Shown piece after piece: positions 25,817 through 34,116 of a DNA stretch of 64,000 nt (its first letter is position 1; each line of letters starts with the position of its first letter). The DNA lies in the NCBI GenBank assembly GCA_964461715.1, contig CAYWVR010000003.1:79927-143926 (forward strand), written 5' to 3'. Source of the stretch: CAYWVR01 sp964461715. Lineage in GTDB: Bacteria > Planctomycetota > Phycisphaerae > FEN-1346. The notes under the pieces were generated by a model. It made no database searches, was not told the origin of the DNA, and saw only the letters and a program-made list of their open reading frames with translations. The translations under genes and the position numbers were made by a program.

Positions 25817-27763
25817 TCAGACGATCTCCAGGAGGTACGACCGGGTCCGCTCGACGGCCGAGAGGTACTTGGCGATGCCCTGGAACATCCGCTCGAAGAC
25901 GAGCAGCCGGGCGGCTTCGGCGTTGACGTCCACGCCGCTGATGTCCTCGCGCTGGTTAAAGAGCTGCTCGACGACGCCCCGGATGGCCTCCTGCCGGCCG
26001 CGGCGGATGCCGACCCACTGTCCGACCGTGGAGACGATGCGGCGGTGAGCGTCCTCGAACGTGGCATCGTCGAGGGTCTCGATCGGCTCGTCCGAGAGGG
26101 CGGCCATGCGAAGCACGTTGAAGTTGTCGACGTCCCCCGCGCCGCGCGTCGTGGCCAGCCCGCCGCTGTCGTTCCGCAACGACGCCACCACGCTCATCGT
26201 CCGGGCCGAGGCGCCCGCGAAGAAGGTGTTGACACCGGCGGCGGCGAGGAGGCCCGTCGGGTCGCTGTTGGCGACCGCCTCCAGCGTGAACGTCTCGCCG
26301 TCGATCAGGGCGCCCATCGACATCGTCACCTGGATGCCGTCGGCCACGTCCAGCCGGTCGCCGGCGGGGTAGCCGAGACCGACCGCCAAGGTGCGGACCA
26401 GCTCGCCGCCCACGTTGCGGACCTCGATCTCCAGGCCGTCGGTCACGCCGACGGTGCCGGTGCCGCGCACGGTGCACGTGAAGGTCTCGTTGGATTCGGC
26501 CTCGTAGAGACCTTCGAGCGTCGGGCTGGAGCTGCCCGTCAGGTTGTCCGTCAGGACGACGCCCGGCAGGAAGTCGAAGACGTAGCCCGCGTTGGCCTCG
26601 ACGTGGAGGCGCGTGTCGCGGACGCCGGCGCTCAGACCCGGGAGGGCATCGAGCGCGGCAGCGACGTCCGCCAGCGTCTGCGTGGCGGGGTCGACGGCCA
26701 CCCCCACGCGCGTGACGGCGCCGGTGGCCTTGCTCGTCAGGCGCACCGTGAGCGTGCCCGCCTCGACGGGCAGCGGCCAGTCGGCCAGCACCCCGTCCGG
26801 CGAGGGCAGCCCGTCGATGGAGGTGAAGCTGCCATCGGTGCCGATACCCTGGACGTGGACGGCGTTGACGCGGCGGATCATCTCGAAGGCGAGGGTGTCG
26901 AGGCGGTCCGAGACGATCGGAAGCAGGTCGTTCTTCAGGGCCAGAAGCCCGCCGAGCTTCCCGCCGCGGACCGAGTCGTCGTAGTAGTGAGCGTCGCCGG
27001 CCGAGACGCCGATCATCTCGTCGCCGCAGTGGTCGACCTCGATCGGCGTGTGCGTGCCGCGCAGCACCGCCACCGTCCCGAAGACCTGGATGGTGTACGT
27101 GCCGTTCTCGCCGGGGGCAACGTCGACCTCGGCGAGGCGCGAGAGCTCCAGGACAGCCTGGTCCCTCAAGTCCTGGAGGTTCGAGTCCGCCACGCCGCGC
27201 ACGTTCAGGCCCTGGATCTGGTCGTTAAGGTCGGCGATCTTCTCGGTGAGGTTGTTGAGGTCGTCGGCGACCTGGCGGGCCTGGATGAGAATGTTCGAGC
27301 CGAGAGTGTCGAGCGACGCGCCGACAGCCTGGAACTGGGCGGCAAGGGCGTCGCCGGACCAGACGACCTCCTCCCGGAGGGCGTCGCTGTCGGGCTGGAC
27401 GGACAGCCCCTGGAGGGCCGTGAAGAAGCGGCCCATGGCCCCGGTCAGTCCGTCGACCGAGAGGTCGCCGAGGAGGTTCTCGACGGTGGCCAAGGTTTCG
27501 AGCTCTTGGTCGACTTGGCCCATCTCGGGCATCTGGCCGCGCAGGGCCCGCTCCAGAAGCTGGTCGATGATGCGGTCGACACCCCGGACCTCGGCCCCGC
27601 CGCCGATCGCGAGGGCCGTGGCCTTGGTCCCGGCGACGGGCACGATGGCGGCCTCCTGGCGATGGTAGCCCTCGGTGGAGGCATTGGCGATGTTGTTGCC
27701 GATGACCTCGATCGCCCGCTGGGCGACGTCCAGGCCGTTCAGTCCGATGATCATGTCCGACAT
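25817..27763 (-). CDS. flgK: Flagellar hook-associated protein FlgK (HAP1)
   Basis: 648 residues from ATG at 27763. The N terminus IIGLNGLDVAQRAIEVIGNN with NIANASTEGYHRQEAAIVP is the conserved rod/hook signature, and the C terminus (ISGVDVNAEAARLLVFERMF, then IAKYLSAVERTR) is the matching D0 helix. FlgK forms the first ring of the hook-filament junction, distal to FlgE. The central beta domains (about 280-560) are variable. It lies directly after flgN, whose chaperone product normally serves FlgK and FlgL. Confidence 0.95.
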   Translation of the reverse strand: MSDMIIGLNGLDVAQRAIEVIGNNIANASTEGYHRQEAAIVPVAGTKATALAIGGGAEVRGVDRIIDQLLERALRGQMPEMGQVDQELETLATVENLLGDLSVDGLTGAMGRFFTALQGLSVQPDSDALREEVVWSGDALAAQFQAVGASLDTLGSNILIQARQVADDLNNLTEKIADLNDQIQGLNVRGVADSNLQDLRDQAVLELSRLAEVDVAPGENGTYTIQVFGTVAVLRGTHTPIEVDHCGDEMIGVSAGDAHYYDDSVRGGKLGGLLALKNDLLPIVSDRLDTLAFEMIRRVNAVHVQGIGTDGSFTSIDGLPSPDGVLADWPLPVEAGTLTVRLTSKATGAVTRVGVAVDPATQTLADVAAALDALPGLSAGVRDTRLHVEANAGYVFDFLPGVVLTDNLTGSSSPTLEGLYEAESNETFTCTVRGTGTVGVTDGLEIEVRNVGGELVRTLAVGLGYPAGDRLDVADGIQVTMSMGALIDGETFTLEAVANSDPTGLLAAAGVNTFFAGASARTMSVVASLRNDSGGLATTRGAGDVDNFNVLRMAALSDEPIETLDDATFEDAHRRIVSTVGQWVGIRRGRQEAIRGVVEQLFNQREDISGVDVNAEAARLLVFERMFQGIAKYLSAVERTRSYLLEIV

Positions 27764-27765
27764 GG

Positions 27766-28287
27766 CTAGCGCCTCGCGTCCACCAGGCCGCGCTCCGGAT
27801 GCCACGGCGCGGTGCCGTCGGTTCGATATGTGCGGGTCGTCCCGCTGCGGGAAAAGAGGCCCTGGAGAAGCTCGCGGTTGACGCGGGCGACCTGGGCCAG
27901 GAGGACGGCCGTGCGCAGGTGGCGCCGGCGGACGGCCTCGGTCACCTCGCGGATGCGCGTGCGGCGCTCCTCGAGATCGCGGGCATCCGGCCCACCGAGC
28001 GCATCGGCAATGCGGCCGAGCGTGGCCGCCTCGGCGCCCAGGCCCAGCCGGGCGCCCAGGCGGAGGCGCTCGGCGTCGCAGCGGCGCTCCGCGTCGTCGA
28101 GGCTCGCGCGCGTGCGGCCGAGACGGACGAGGAGATTCTCCACCGCGTCGTCGTCGCGGGCGCGGACCGCGTCGGCCAGGTCGGCCAGCTCCTCGAGGGC
28201 GCCCTCCTGAAGGGCCACGGCCTCGTCGAGGACGTCCAGAAGGACCTGGGCGGAGGCTTCTTCATGGTTACGCCGCACGGGCTTCAT
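27766..28287 (-). CDS. flgN: FlgN-like export chaperone
   Basis: 173 residues from ATG at 28287, which overlaps the flgJ stop (ATGA). Helical throughout: VLLDVLDEAVALQEGALEEL, LADLADAVRARDDDAVENLL, then a C-terminal RTAVLLAQVARVNRELLQGL. The tail NRELLQGLF resembles FlgN-type C-terminal helices that hold FlgK and FlgL before export. Similarity is weak, as is usual for FlgN, but the position between flgJ and flgK is the standard one. The product should be cytoplasmic. Confidence 0.72.
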   Translation of the reverse strand: MKPVRRNHEEASAQVLLDVLDEAVALQEGALEELADLADAVRARDDDAVENLLVRLGRTRASLDDAERRCDAERLRLGARLGLGAEAATLGRIADALGGPDARDLEERRTRIREVTEAVRRRHLRTAVLLAQVARVNRELLQGLFSRSGTTRTYRTDGTAPWHPERGLVDARR

Positions 28288-28643
28288 GCTCCATGCTCCA
28301 TGTGGACGGGCGGCTCCGGGGTACCGCGGCCGGCCTCGAAGCGGCGGATCAGGTCCTCGGCCAGGCCCAACCCGCCCCGCGACGCCAGGTCCCGGGCCAG
28401 GTGCATCCAGAAGAGCCCCTCGACCTGCTCGGTGCCCGCGCCGGAGAGGAACTCGCACTTCGGGATCGTCCGCCGCATCTCCTCCAGCAGCCGCTCCAAA
28501 AGGACGGATTCGAAGTCGCGGGCCGCCTTCTGAAGGGCGGCGGGGTCGGCGGCGGCGGCCTGGAAGCGGCGGGCAAGGTCCGCCCCTCGGGCCCCGAGGG
28601 CGGCCGTGGCGTCGGCAGTGAGCGGCGTCAGAAGTTCGTTCAT
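28284..28643 (-). CDS. flgJ: Rod-binding protein FlgJ (no peptidoglycan hydrolase domain)
   Basis: 119 residues from ATG at 28643. The sequence KAARDFESVLLERLLEEMRR with IPKCEFLSGAGTEQVEGLFW and LARDLASRGGLGLAEDLIRR is the FlgJ N-terminal rod-capping domain. The C-terminal muramidase found in enterobacterial FlgJ (about 313 residues) is absent, so another enzyme must open the cell wall. It starts 14 bases after flgI and overlaps flgN by 4 bases. Confidence 0.9.
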   Translation of the reverse strand: MNELLTPLTADATAALGARGADLARRFQAAAADPAALQKAARDFESVLLERLLEEMRRTIPKCEFLSGAGTEQVEGLFWMHLARDLASRGGLGLAEDLIRRFEAGRGTPEPPVHMEHGA

Positions 28644-28657
28644 GGCCTCATGTCCCG

Positions 28658-29782
28658 CTACATCGGCTTCAGCTCGGCCTGGAGGGCCCCCGCCTGGCGC
28701 AGGGCCTCGAAGATCGAGATCAGGTCGCGCGGCGTCAGGCCCATCGCGTTCAGGGCCCGGGCCAGCTCGGAGACCGAGACCTGGCGCGGCACGACGTGGA
28801 GGGTGCCCTGCTCCTCGACAGCCGTGATCTCGGTCCGCTGGGTCCGCTCGCTCGTGCCCGCCCGCGAGAACGGAAGCGGCTGCGAGATATAATCCTTCTC
28901 CTGGGTGATGATTGAGAGGTTCCCGTGCGAGATCGCCACGGTCGAGATGCCCACGTTCTCGCCGACAACGACCGTGCCCGTCCGCTCGTTGATGACGACC
29001 ACGGCGGGCGTGTCGACCTGGACCTCGAGACCCGTCACGCGATCGATGAACGTCGCGAGGCCCGCCCGCGTCAGGTCCGGCGGCAGGTGCAGACGGACCG
29101 TGCCCGGGTCGAGCGTCTCGGCGGTGCGGGGGTAGACGGCGTCGACGGCGGTGCGGATCTCCTCGGCCGTGGTGAAGTCCGGGTTGCGGAGGTTGAGGGT
29201 CACGGACCCGGCCTCGACGAAGCGGGCCAGTTCCTCGCGCTCGACGTTGGCCCCGCCGGGGATGCGACCGACAGTCGTGTGGTTCGTCGAGACGCTGCTG
29301 CGGTCGCCGGAGGCCGAGAACCCACCGAGCAGAAGCGGCCCGTGGGCCACGGCGTAGACCTCGGCATCGGCACCCTTGAGGGGCGTGATGAGGAGCGTCC
29401 CGCCCTGGAGACTCTCGGCCCCGCCGATGGCCGAGACCTCGACATCGAGCGTCTGGCCGCACCGGGCGAACGGCGGAAGCTCGGCCCGGACCATGACCGA
29501 CGCGATGTTCTGGCCCTCCAGGTCGGCCGGGTCGATGGCGATGTGCTCGCGGCGGAGGACGTTCGCCAGGACGCGGCGCGTCAGCGGCGAGGCGTCGCCC
29601 GTCCCCGCGAGGCCCACCACGAGGCCGTAGCCCTGCAAAGGGTTCGAGCGGACGCCCTGGAGGTCGACGATATCCTTGATCCGCTCGGCCGCGCAACTGG
29701 CCGCAAGCGCCGCCCCGCAAACCGCGGCCGCAACGAGGGCCGCGGATATCCTGAATATGGCCTGGGTGTCTACACGCATCAT
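28658..29782 (-). CDS. flgI: Flagellar P-ring protein FlgI
   Basis: 374 residues; signal peptide around ISAALVAAAVCGAALAASCA, as expected for a periplasmic ring protein. Typical FlgI blocks are present: RIKDIVDLQGVRSNPLQGYG, VVGLAGTGD, NIASVMVRAELPPFARCGQ, GGTLLITPLKGAD and the C-terminal VSELARALNAMGLTPRDLIS. Length equals the family norm. The P ring surrounds the rod in the peptidoglycan layer, and its presence with FlgH shows a didermal cell envelope. Two tandem ATG codons occur at the start. It begins 7 bases after flgH. Confidence 0.96.
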   Translation of the reverse strand: MMRVDTQAIFRISAALVAAAVCGAALAASCAAERIKDIVDLQGVRSNPLQGYGLVVGLAGTGDASPLTRRVLANVLRREHIAIDPADLEGQNIASVMVRAELPPFARCGQTLDVEVSAIGGAESLQGGTLLITPLKGADAEVYAVAHGPLLLGGFSASGDRSSVSTNHTTVGRIPGGANVEREELARFVEAGSVTLNLRNPDFTTAEEIRTAVDAVYPRTAETLDPGTVRLHLPPDLTRAGLATFIDRVTGLEVQVDTPAVVVINERTGTVVVGENVGISTVAISHGNLSIITQEKDYISQPLPFSRAGTSERTQRTEITAVEEQGTLHVVPRQVSVSELARALNAMGLTPRDLISIFEALRQAGALQAELKPM

Positions 29783-29789
29783 CCGCCCC

Positions 29790-30434
29790 TTACCACGGGC
29801 TCAGGAAGTTCAGAATCCGCCCCAACCAGCCTGGCTTCGTCCAGAGCTGCTCGGGACCGTCCACGTCGACGATCATCCGGAAGTCGGCCACCCGCTGGCT
29901 GGCCACGGTGTTGGCGAAGGTGATGTCGCTCGGCCGCACGACGCCGCTGACGCGCAGAACCTGTGTGTCGCCGTCGACGTGCCGCTGCCGCGCGCCCATG
30001 ACGACGAGGTTCCCGTTCGGCAGGACGTCGACGACGCTGACGGTGATCTGGTCGGTGACGAGGCGGTCGGTCTCGTAGTCGGCGTTGCCGGTGAAGTCGC
30101 TGCCGGCGGTGGAGGTGAGGCCGACGTCGGGGTTGACGAAGCTGGAGTTGCGGTTGCCCCACCACATGCCAACGTCGCGGAGGTTGATGTTTCCGGAGGC
30201 GGTGGCGTTGCGGTTGGCGGCCTTGTCGGACTCGCGCGTGGTCTCGTGGTTGATGACACTATGTTCGGCCACGACGATGGTCAGGATGTCCCCGATGCCA
30301 AGCGCCTTGTCGTCGTCGTACACGCGGACGATCCGCGTGCCGCGGGGGCCGGTGGCCTTGGCCCAGATGGAGCCGGCCCCGGCTGGGGCGGCGGCCAGGG
30401 CGGCGACCATCGCCATCAGGACGATTCGTTTCAT
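29790..30434 (-). CDS. flgH: Flagellar L-ring protein FlgH, without a lipobox cysteine
   Basis: 214 residues from ATG at 30434, GAGGTGAT upstream. Family blocks: ALGIGDILTIVVAEHSVINH, TTRESDKAANRNA, TDQITVSVVDVLPNGNLVVM and VSGVVRPSDITFANTVASQR. FlgH is normally a lipoprotein processed at a cysteine. Here the signal peptide ends AALAAAPAGAGSIWAKA with no cysteine in the first 60 residues, so the L ring is probably not lipid-anchored through this residue. It ends 7 bases before flgI and begins 4 bases after flgA. Confidence 0.93.
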   Translation of the reverse strand: MKRIVLMAMVAALAAAPAGAGSIWAKATGPRGTRIVRVYDDDKALGIGDILTIVVAEHSVINHETTRESDKAANRNATASGNINLRDVGMWWGNRNSSFVNPDVGLTSTAGSDFTGNADYETDRLVTDQITVSVVDVLPNGNLVVMGARQRHVDGDTQVLRVSGVVRPSDITFANTVASQRVADFRMIVDVDGPEQLWTKPGWLGRILNFLSPW

Positions 30435-30438
30435 CGTA

Positions 30439-31413
30439 TCACCTCTCGTAGAGCGGTTCGACCGTGCCGTCGGGGGCCACCCGGGCCGCCACGACGCGCT
30501 TGGAATCGACGTTGCGAACGCGGATCGTTTCCCCGAGGCGCCCGTCCTCGAGGGCCTCACCGAGGGCCGTCAGCTGGAACCCGTCGCCGACGATCCGCAT
30601 GAGGACTTGCTCGCCGCGCCGGATGAGCCGGGCCGGCACCGCAGCCCGCACGAGCCCGTCCTTGACAACGGTGCCCGCGGCGATCGGGCGCTGGACGATC
30701 TGGCCGTACGGCGGCGCGGCGCCGGCCGGCTCCGGCCGGGGGGCGAAGCGCGTCTCGAGACACGTGTTCTCGACGCTCACGGCCTCGCCCGGCGCCAGGT
30801 CTCGCGCCGCGACGAGAACCCGGTGCGGCCAGTCCAGGCGAAACGGCACCGCCACCCGCCCGACCTCCTCCGTCCCCGACCGGAAGAGGACCTCGATGCG
30901 GGCCTCCCCGGCCACGGGGTGAGGGGCAAGGCGCGGCTCCATCGCAAGATCGGGCCCCGTGGGGACCGCCTGCGCCTCGGGCTCGCGCACCAGCGTCCAC
31001 CGACACCCGGGCGAACCGGGGCGGACCGATTCGAGGAACGTCCGGGCCTTCGCCGCCACTTCCTTCGCGGGCACGATCCGTTCCGGCCGCGTGACGACGA
31101 CCCGCTCGGCCCCCGTCACGGCGACGGCGTCGGCCGCGACCCCGTGGCTGGCGAGCCGCCCGAGAATCGTCGACCGGTCGACGACGAGCTTCTCCTTCGA
31201 CCACGGGGCGCGGCCCATGGCGATGGCGGCGACGCGCTGCTCCAGCGCTTCGTCGGAGGCCTGGACGACGGCGATCGTGCCGAGGGCCAGGGCGGACGTC
31301 TCGACCTGGACCTCGCGCGGAAGGTGGACCCGAAGGCGGGGGGACTCCCCGGCGCGGGCCGCCCCCGCCGCCAGGAGCACCAGGATCGTCATCGTCATCA
31401 TGTGCCGCATCAT
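30439..31413 (-). CDS. flgA: P-ring assembly chaperone FlgA
   Basis: 324 residues; signal peptide MTILVLLAAGAARA, so periplasmic. The C-terminal SAF-type domain is clear: RVLVAARDLAPGEAVSVENT, AAGTVVKDGLVRAAVPARLI, RRGEQVLMRIVGDGFQLTAL, LGETIRVRNVDSKRVVAARV. The N-terminal half (RVHLPREVQVETSALALG, IVQASDEALEQRV in similar form) is longer than in enterobacterial FlgA (about 219 residues), as in many non-proteobacterial homologues. FlgA helps FlgI assemble into the P ring, and the genes are adjacent. Confidence 0.9.
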   Translation of the reverse strand: MMRHMMTMTILVLLAAGAARAGESPRLRVHLPREVQVETSALALGTIAVVQASDEALEQRVAAIAMGRAPWSKEKLVVDRSTILGRLASHGVAADAVAVTGAERVVVTRPERIVPAKEVAAKARTFLESVRPGSPGCRWTLVREPEAQAVPTGPDLAMEPRLAPHPVAGEARIEVLFRSGTEEVGRVAVPFRLDWPHRVLVAARDLAPGEAVSVENTCLETRFAPRPEPAGAAPPYGQIVQRPIAAGTVVKDGLVRAAVPARLIRRGEQVLMRIVGDGFQLTALGEALEDGRLGETIRVRNVDSKRVVAARVAPDGTVEPLYER

Positions 31414-31433
31414 GCGCGTGCTCCTTCTCCCGA

Positions 31434-32225
31434 CTACATGCCAGCGAGGCGGTTGGCGGTGGAGAGCATCTCGTCGCCGGCCTTGATGGCCCGGGCGTTG
31501 ATCTCGTAGGCCCGCTGGGCGGTGATGAGGTTCACGAGCTCCTGGACCATCTGGACGTTGGAGCGTTCGAGGAACCCGGCCTGGATGCTGCCGAACCCGT
31601 CCTCGCCCGCGGTGCCGCTGATCGGGGCCCCGCTGGCGGGGGTGCGGGCGAGCAGGTTCCCGCCTTCGCTCGAGAGACCCGAGGGGTTCGGGAAGCGGAC
31701 CAAGGCGATCCGCCCGACCGTCGAAGCGGTCTCGCTCGAACCAGCGAAGACGGTGACCGTGCCGTCCGTCCCGATGCCCACGGACCGGGCGGCGCCGGGG
31801 ATCGTGATCCCCGGCTCCACAACGTACCCGGAGGACGTGACGAGGGCGCCGTCGGCGTTGACGCGAAAGCTGCCGTCGCGGGTGTACCGCTCGTCGCCGG
31901 TGGGGAGGCGGACCTTGAAGAACCCGTCGCCCTGGATGGCCACGTCGAGGGCGCGACCGGTGTTCTCGAGCTCGCCCTGGGAGAAGACCTTCAGCGTCCC
32001 GGCGGGGCGGACGCCGCTGCCCAGCTCCAGCCCGCCCGGCGCCCCGACGCCGGAGGCCGTCTCGCGACCGGGCTCCTCGAGCCTCACGTACACGAGGTCC
32101 TGAAAGTCGATCATGGACCGCTTGAAGCCACTCGTGTTCATGTTCGCCAGGTTGTTGGCGATCGTGTCCACGATCATCTGCTGGGCGGTCATGCCCGTCG
32201 CGGCCGTCGAAAACGCTCTTAGCAT
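31434..32225 (-). CDS. flgG: Flagellar distal rod protein FlgG
   Basis: 263 residues, the normal length. It starts LRAFSTAATGMTAQQMIVDT and continues TIANNLANMNTSGFKRSMID, the flagellar rod signature, with FQDLVYVRL as in FlgG. DVAIQGDGFFKVRLPTGDER and the C-terminal SNVQMVQELVNLITAQRAYE with INARAIKAGDEMLSTAN complete the match. It forms the distal rod passing through the P and L rings. It lies 41 bases after flgF and 20 bases before flgA. Confidence 0.96.
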   Translation of the reverse strand: MLRAFSTAATGMTAQQMIVDTIANNLANMNTSGFKRSMIDFQDLVYVRLEEPGRETASGVGAPGGLELGSGVRPAGTLKVFSQGELENTGRALDVAIQGDGFFKVRLPTGDERYTRDGSFRVNADGALVTSSGYVVEPGITIPGAARSVGIGTDGTVTVFAGSSETASTVGRIALVRFPNPSGLSSEGGNLLARTPASGAPISGTAGEDGFGSIQAGFLERSNVQMVQELVNLITAQRAYEINARAIKAGDEMLSTANRLAGM

Positions 32226-32266
32226 GGTCTTCGTTCCTCAGTTCGGGGGGCTTGGGTACGCGCGGC

Positions 32267-32971
32267 TCACGCCATGGCCACGCCGATCAGCGCCTTGGTC
32301 CCGTCGCCCTTCGACTGCATGGCCCGGACGTTCGCCTCGTAGAGGCGCGAGACGCGGATGAGCGAGACCAACTCGTCGACCGTGCTGACGTTCGAGGCCT
32401 CCTGGAAGCCCTGGTGGACAGTCGTGGCGGCGGCCTCGCCGGGCCGCGCGGCCCGGGGGGGCCGGAAGAGGCTGTCGCCGAGGGGCTCGAGGTCCGTCGT
32501 ATCCTCGAACTCGACGACCTTCAGGCGGCCGATCTCCGTGCCGGCCGCCGAGACGCGACCGTCGGCCGCGACGTCGATCTGATCGTGCCCGACCGAAGGC
32601 GGCACGACGATAGGGCCGTTCTGGCCAGCCACCGTGCGCCCGTCGGCGTCCACGATCTGGCCCGTCGCGTTCGTCCGCAGAACCCCGTGCCGCGTGTAGC
32701 GCTCGCCCGCGGCGGTCTCGACGACCAGGAACCCCTTGCCCATGAGGGCCACGTCCAGGGCTCGGCCGGTCTGGACGAGGCGTCCCTGGGTAAAGTCGAC
32801 GTAGAGGTTCGGCAGCGTCGCGCCGGCCGGTCCCCCCGTGTCCGCCCCCGCTGTCGTGAAGACGCCCAGACGGCGTTTGAAGCCCGTGGTGGAGGCGTTC
32901 GCGAGGTTGTGGGTGAGGGTCGTGTACTCTCGGGCCAGGGCCTGGATTCCGGCGCTCGGGTCGATCGGCAT
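32267..32971 (-). CDS. flgF: Flagellar proximal rod protein FlgF
   Basis: 234 residues. N terminus GIQALAREYTTLTHNLANAS with TTGFKRRLGVF is the rod-protein signature. LVQTGRALDVALMGKGFLVV and the C-terminal ASNVSTVDELVSLIRVSRLY with EANVRAMQSKGDGTKALIGV follow. The FQDLV-type motif seen in FlgG is replaced, and its place before flgG and slightly smaller size favour FlgF. It starts 12 bases after the PilZ-like gene. Confidence 0.88.
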   Translation of the reverse strand: MPIDPSAGIQALAREYTTLTHNLANASTTGFKRRLGVFTTAGADTGGPAGATLPNLYVDFTQGRLVQTGRALDVALMGKGFLVVETAAGERYTRHGVLRTNATGQIVDADGRTVAGQNGPIVVPPSVGHDQIDVAADGRVSAAGTEIGRLKVVEFEDTTDLEPLGDSLFRPPRAARPGEAAATTVHQGFQEASNVSTVDELVSLIRVSRLYEANVRAMQSKGDGTKALIGVAMA

Positions 32972-32983
32972 GAAGGGTCTCCG

Positions 32984-34087
32984 TCAGGCGGGCGCGGCGG
33001 CCAGCTCGGCCTCGGCCGTCGTGTCGCCGGCCCGGGCCGCGGCGTTGGTTTCCCGCACCAGCTCGCCCATTTCGGCGTCGCTCTGCGGCCTGGCTTCGAT
33101 GATGAGGGCTGCGGGCTCGTCCTCGTCCGCCACCGCCCGTCGCACCTTGCCCGTCGTCTGCACCACCTTCCCCGCATCAAGCTTCAGGATGACAAGGACA
33201 CGGTCCCCCTGCTCGGCCTTCAGGTTCGTCTCGATCCGCAGGCCCGGACCTGCGATCTCGGTCAGCATGCCGGGCGCAAACTGCGGCAGGTCCTCGGCCG
33301 GGTCGACGTGGAGGAACGGGAAGCGCGCGACGTACGCCTCCCGCCGCGTCGGCACCCGCAGGAAGCGCCTCAGCTCGATGCAGCGCGGCAGGCCGATGCG
33401 CCGGACAACGACCTCGCCCTCCGGCACCCGCACGACCGACGCGCTGTACTCCCACTGGAGCCCGTGCCGCACGCACCGCACCAGGCACGCCTCGCCCAGT
33501 TGGAAGCCGGTCTCGGGGTCGGCGGCGACGGTCAGCTCGCGTCCGCGGACGCTCAGGATGGCGGTCTCGACGTCGGTCTGGTCGGGCCGTCGGATGATCT
33601 GGACGCGATCGCCCTCGTCGAGGCGGGCGACGGCCTCGGACCCGTCCTCGCCGTCCTCGCTGACCCAGAAGCCGAGCTTCGTGCGGAGCTGCTCGATGAC
33701 GGTGACGACGCGGGCCTGCTGCTCGGCGTCCATCGAGGCGATCGGCTCGCCCGTCAGCAGTCGGTCGAGGCCCCGCTCGAAGGCCTCCTCCATCGTGTAG
33801 ACGGAGCCGAAGCGCTTGACCTCGGCCAGCTCGGCGATCCGCTTGAGGGCCGCTCGCTCGGTTTTCGTGAGGCCCAGCCGGTCGGCGGTCGTGTAGAAGG
33901 ACTGAAGCATCTCGCGGCGCGTGGACCACCGGCGATAGGCCCAAACCAGGGCGATGCCCAAGAGGGTGGCCATGGCCACCGGGAGCCAGACGGTCCAGCT
34001 CGTGAGGGGGCTGGACCCGCTCCGGGCCGCCGCCCACCGGTCATGGGCCGTCAGCTCCGCCAGGATGGCGAGGGTCGCCGAGGTCAC
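32984..34087 (-). CDS. Membrane PilZ-like (YcgR-type) flagellar protein
   Basis: 367 residues with one N-terminal membrane segment (about residues 31-50, WTVWLPVAMATLLGIALVWA). A helical linker follows, then a YcgR-like N-domain (around 150-225, GDRVQIIRRPDQTDVETAIL) and a PilZ-like domain starting RRFLRVPTRREAY near 237, which has the R-x3-R c-di-GMP arm. The second PilZ motif, D/N-x-S-x2-G, reads EIAGPGLRIET here, so the serine is missing and c-di-GMP binding is uncertain. YcgR proteins slow the flagellar motor. Lying between flgE and flgF, it probably acts as a brake or an assembly checkpoint at the membrane. Confidence 0.65.
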   Translation of the reverse strand: MTSATLAILAELTAHDRWAAARSGSSPLTSWTVWLPVAMATLLGIALVWAYRRWSTRREMLQSFYTTADRLGLTKTERAALKRIAELAEVKRFGSVYTMEEAFERGLDRLLTGEPIASMDAEQQARVVTVIEQLRTKLGFWVSEDGEDGSEAVARLDEGDRVQIIRRPDQTDVETAILSVRGRELTVAADPETGFQLGEACLVRCVRHGLQWEYSASVVRVPEGEVVVRRIGLPRCIELRRFLRVPTRREAYVARFPFLHVDPAEDLPQFAPGMLTEIAGPGLRIETNLKAEQGDRVLVILKLDAGKVVQTTGKVRRAVADEDEPAALIIEARPQSDAEMGELVRETNAAARAGDTTAEAELAAAPA

Positions 34088-34116
34088 GTGCGTCGCGTCC
34101 TTTCCGAGGGATCCGA

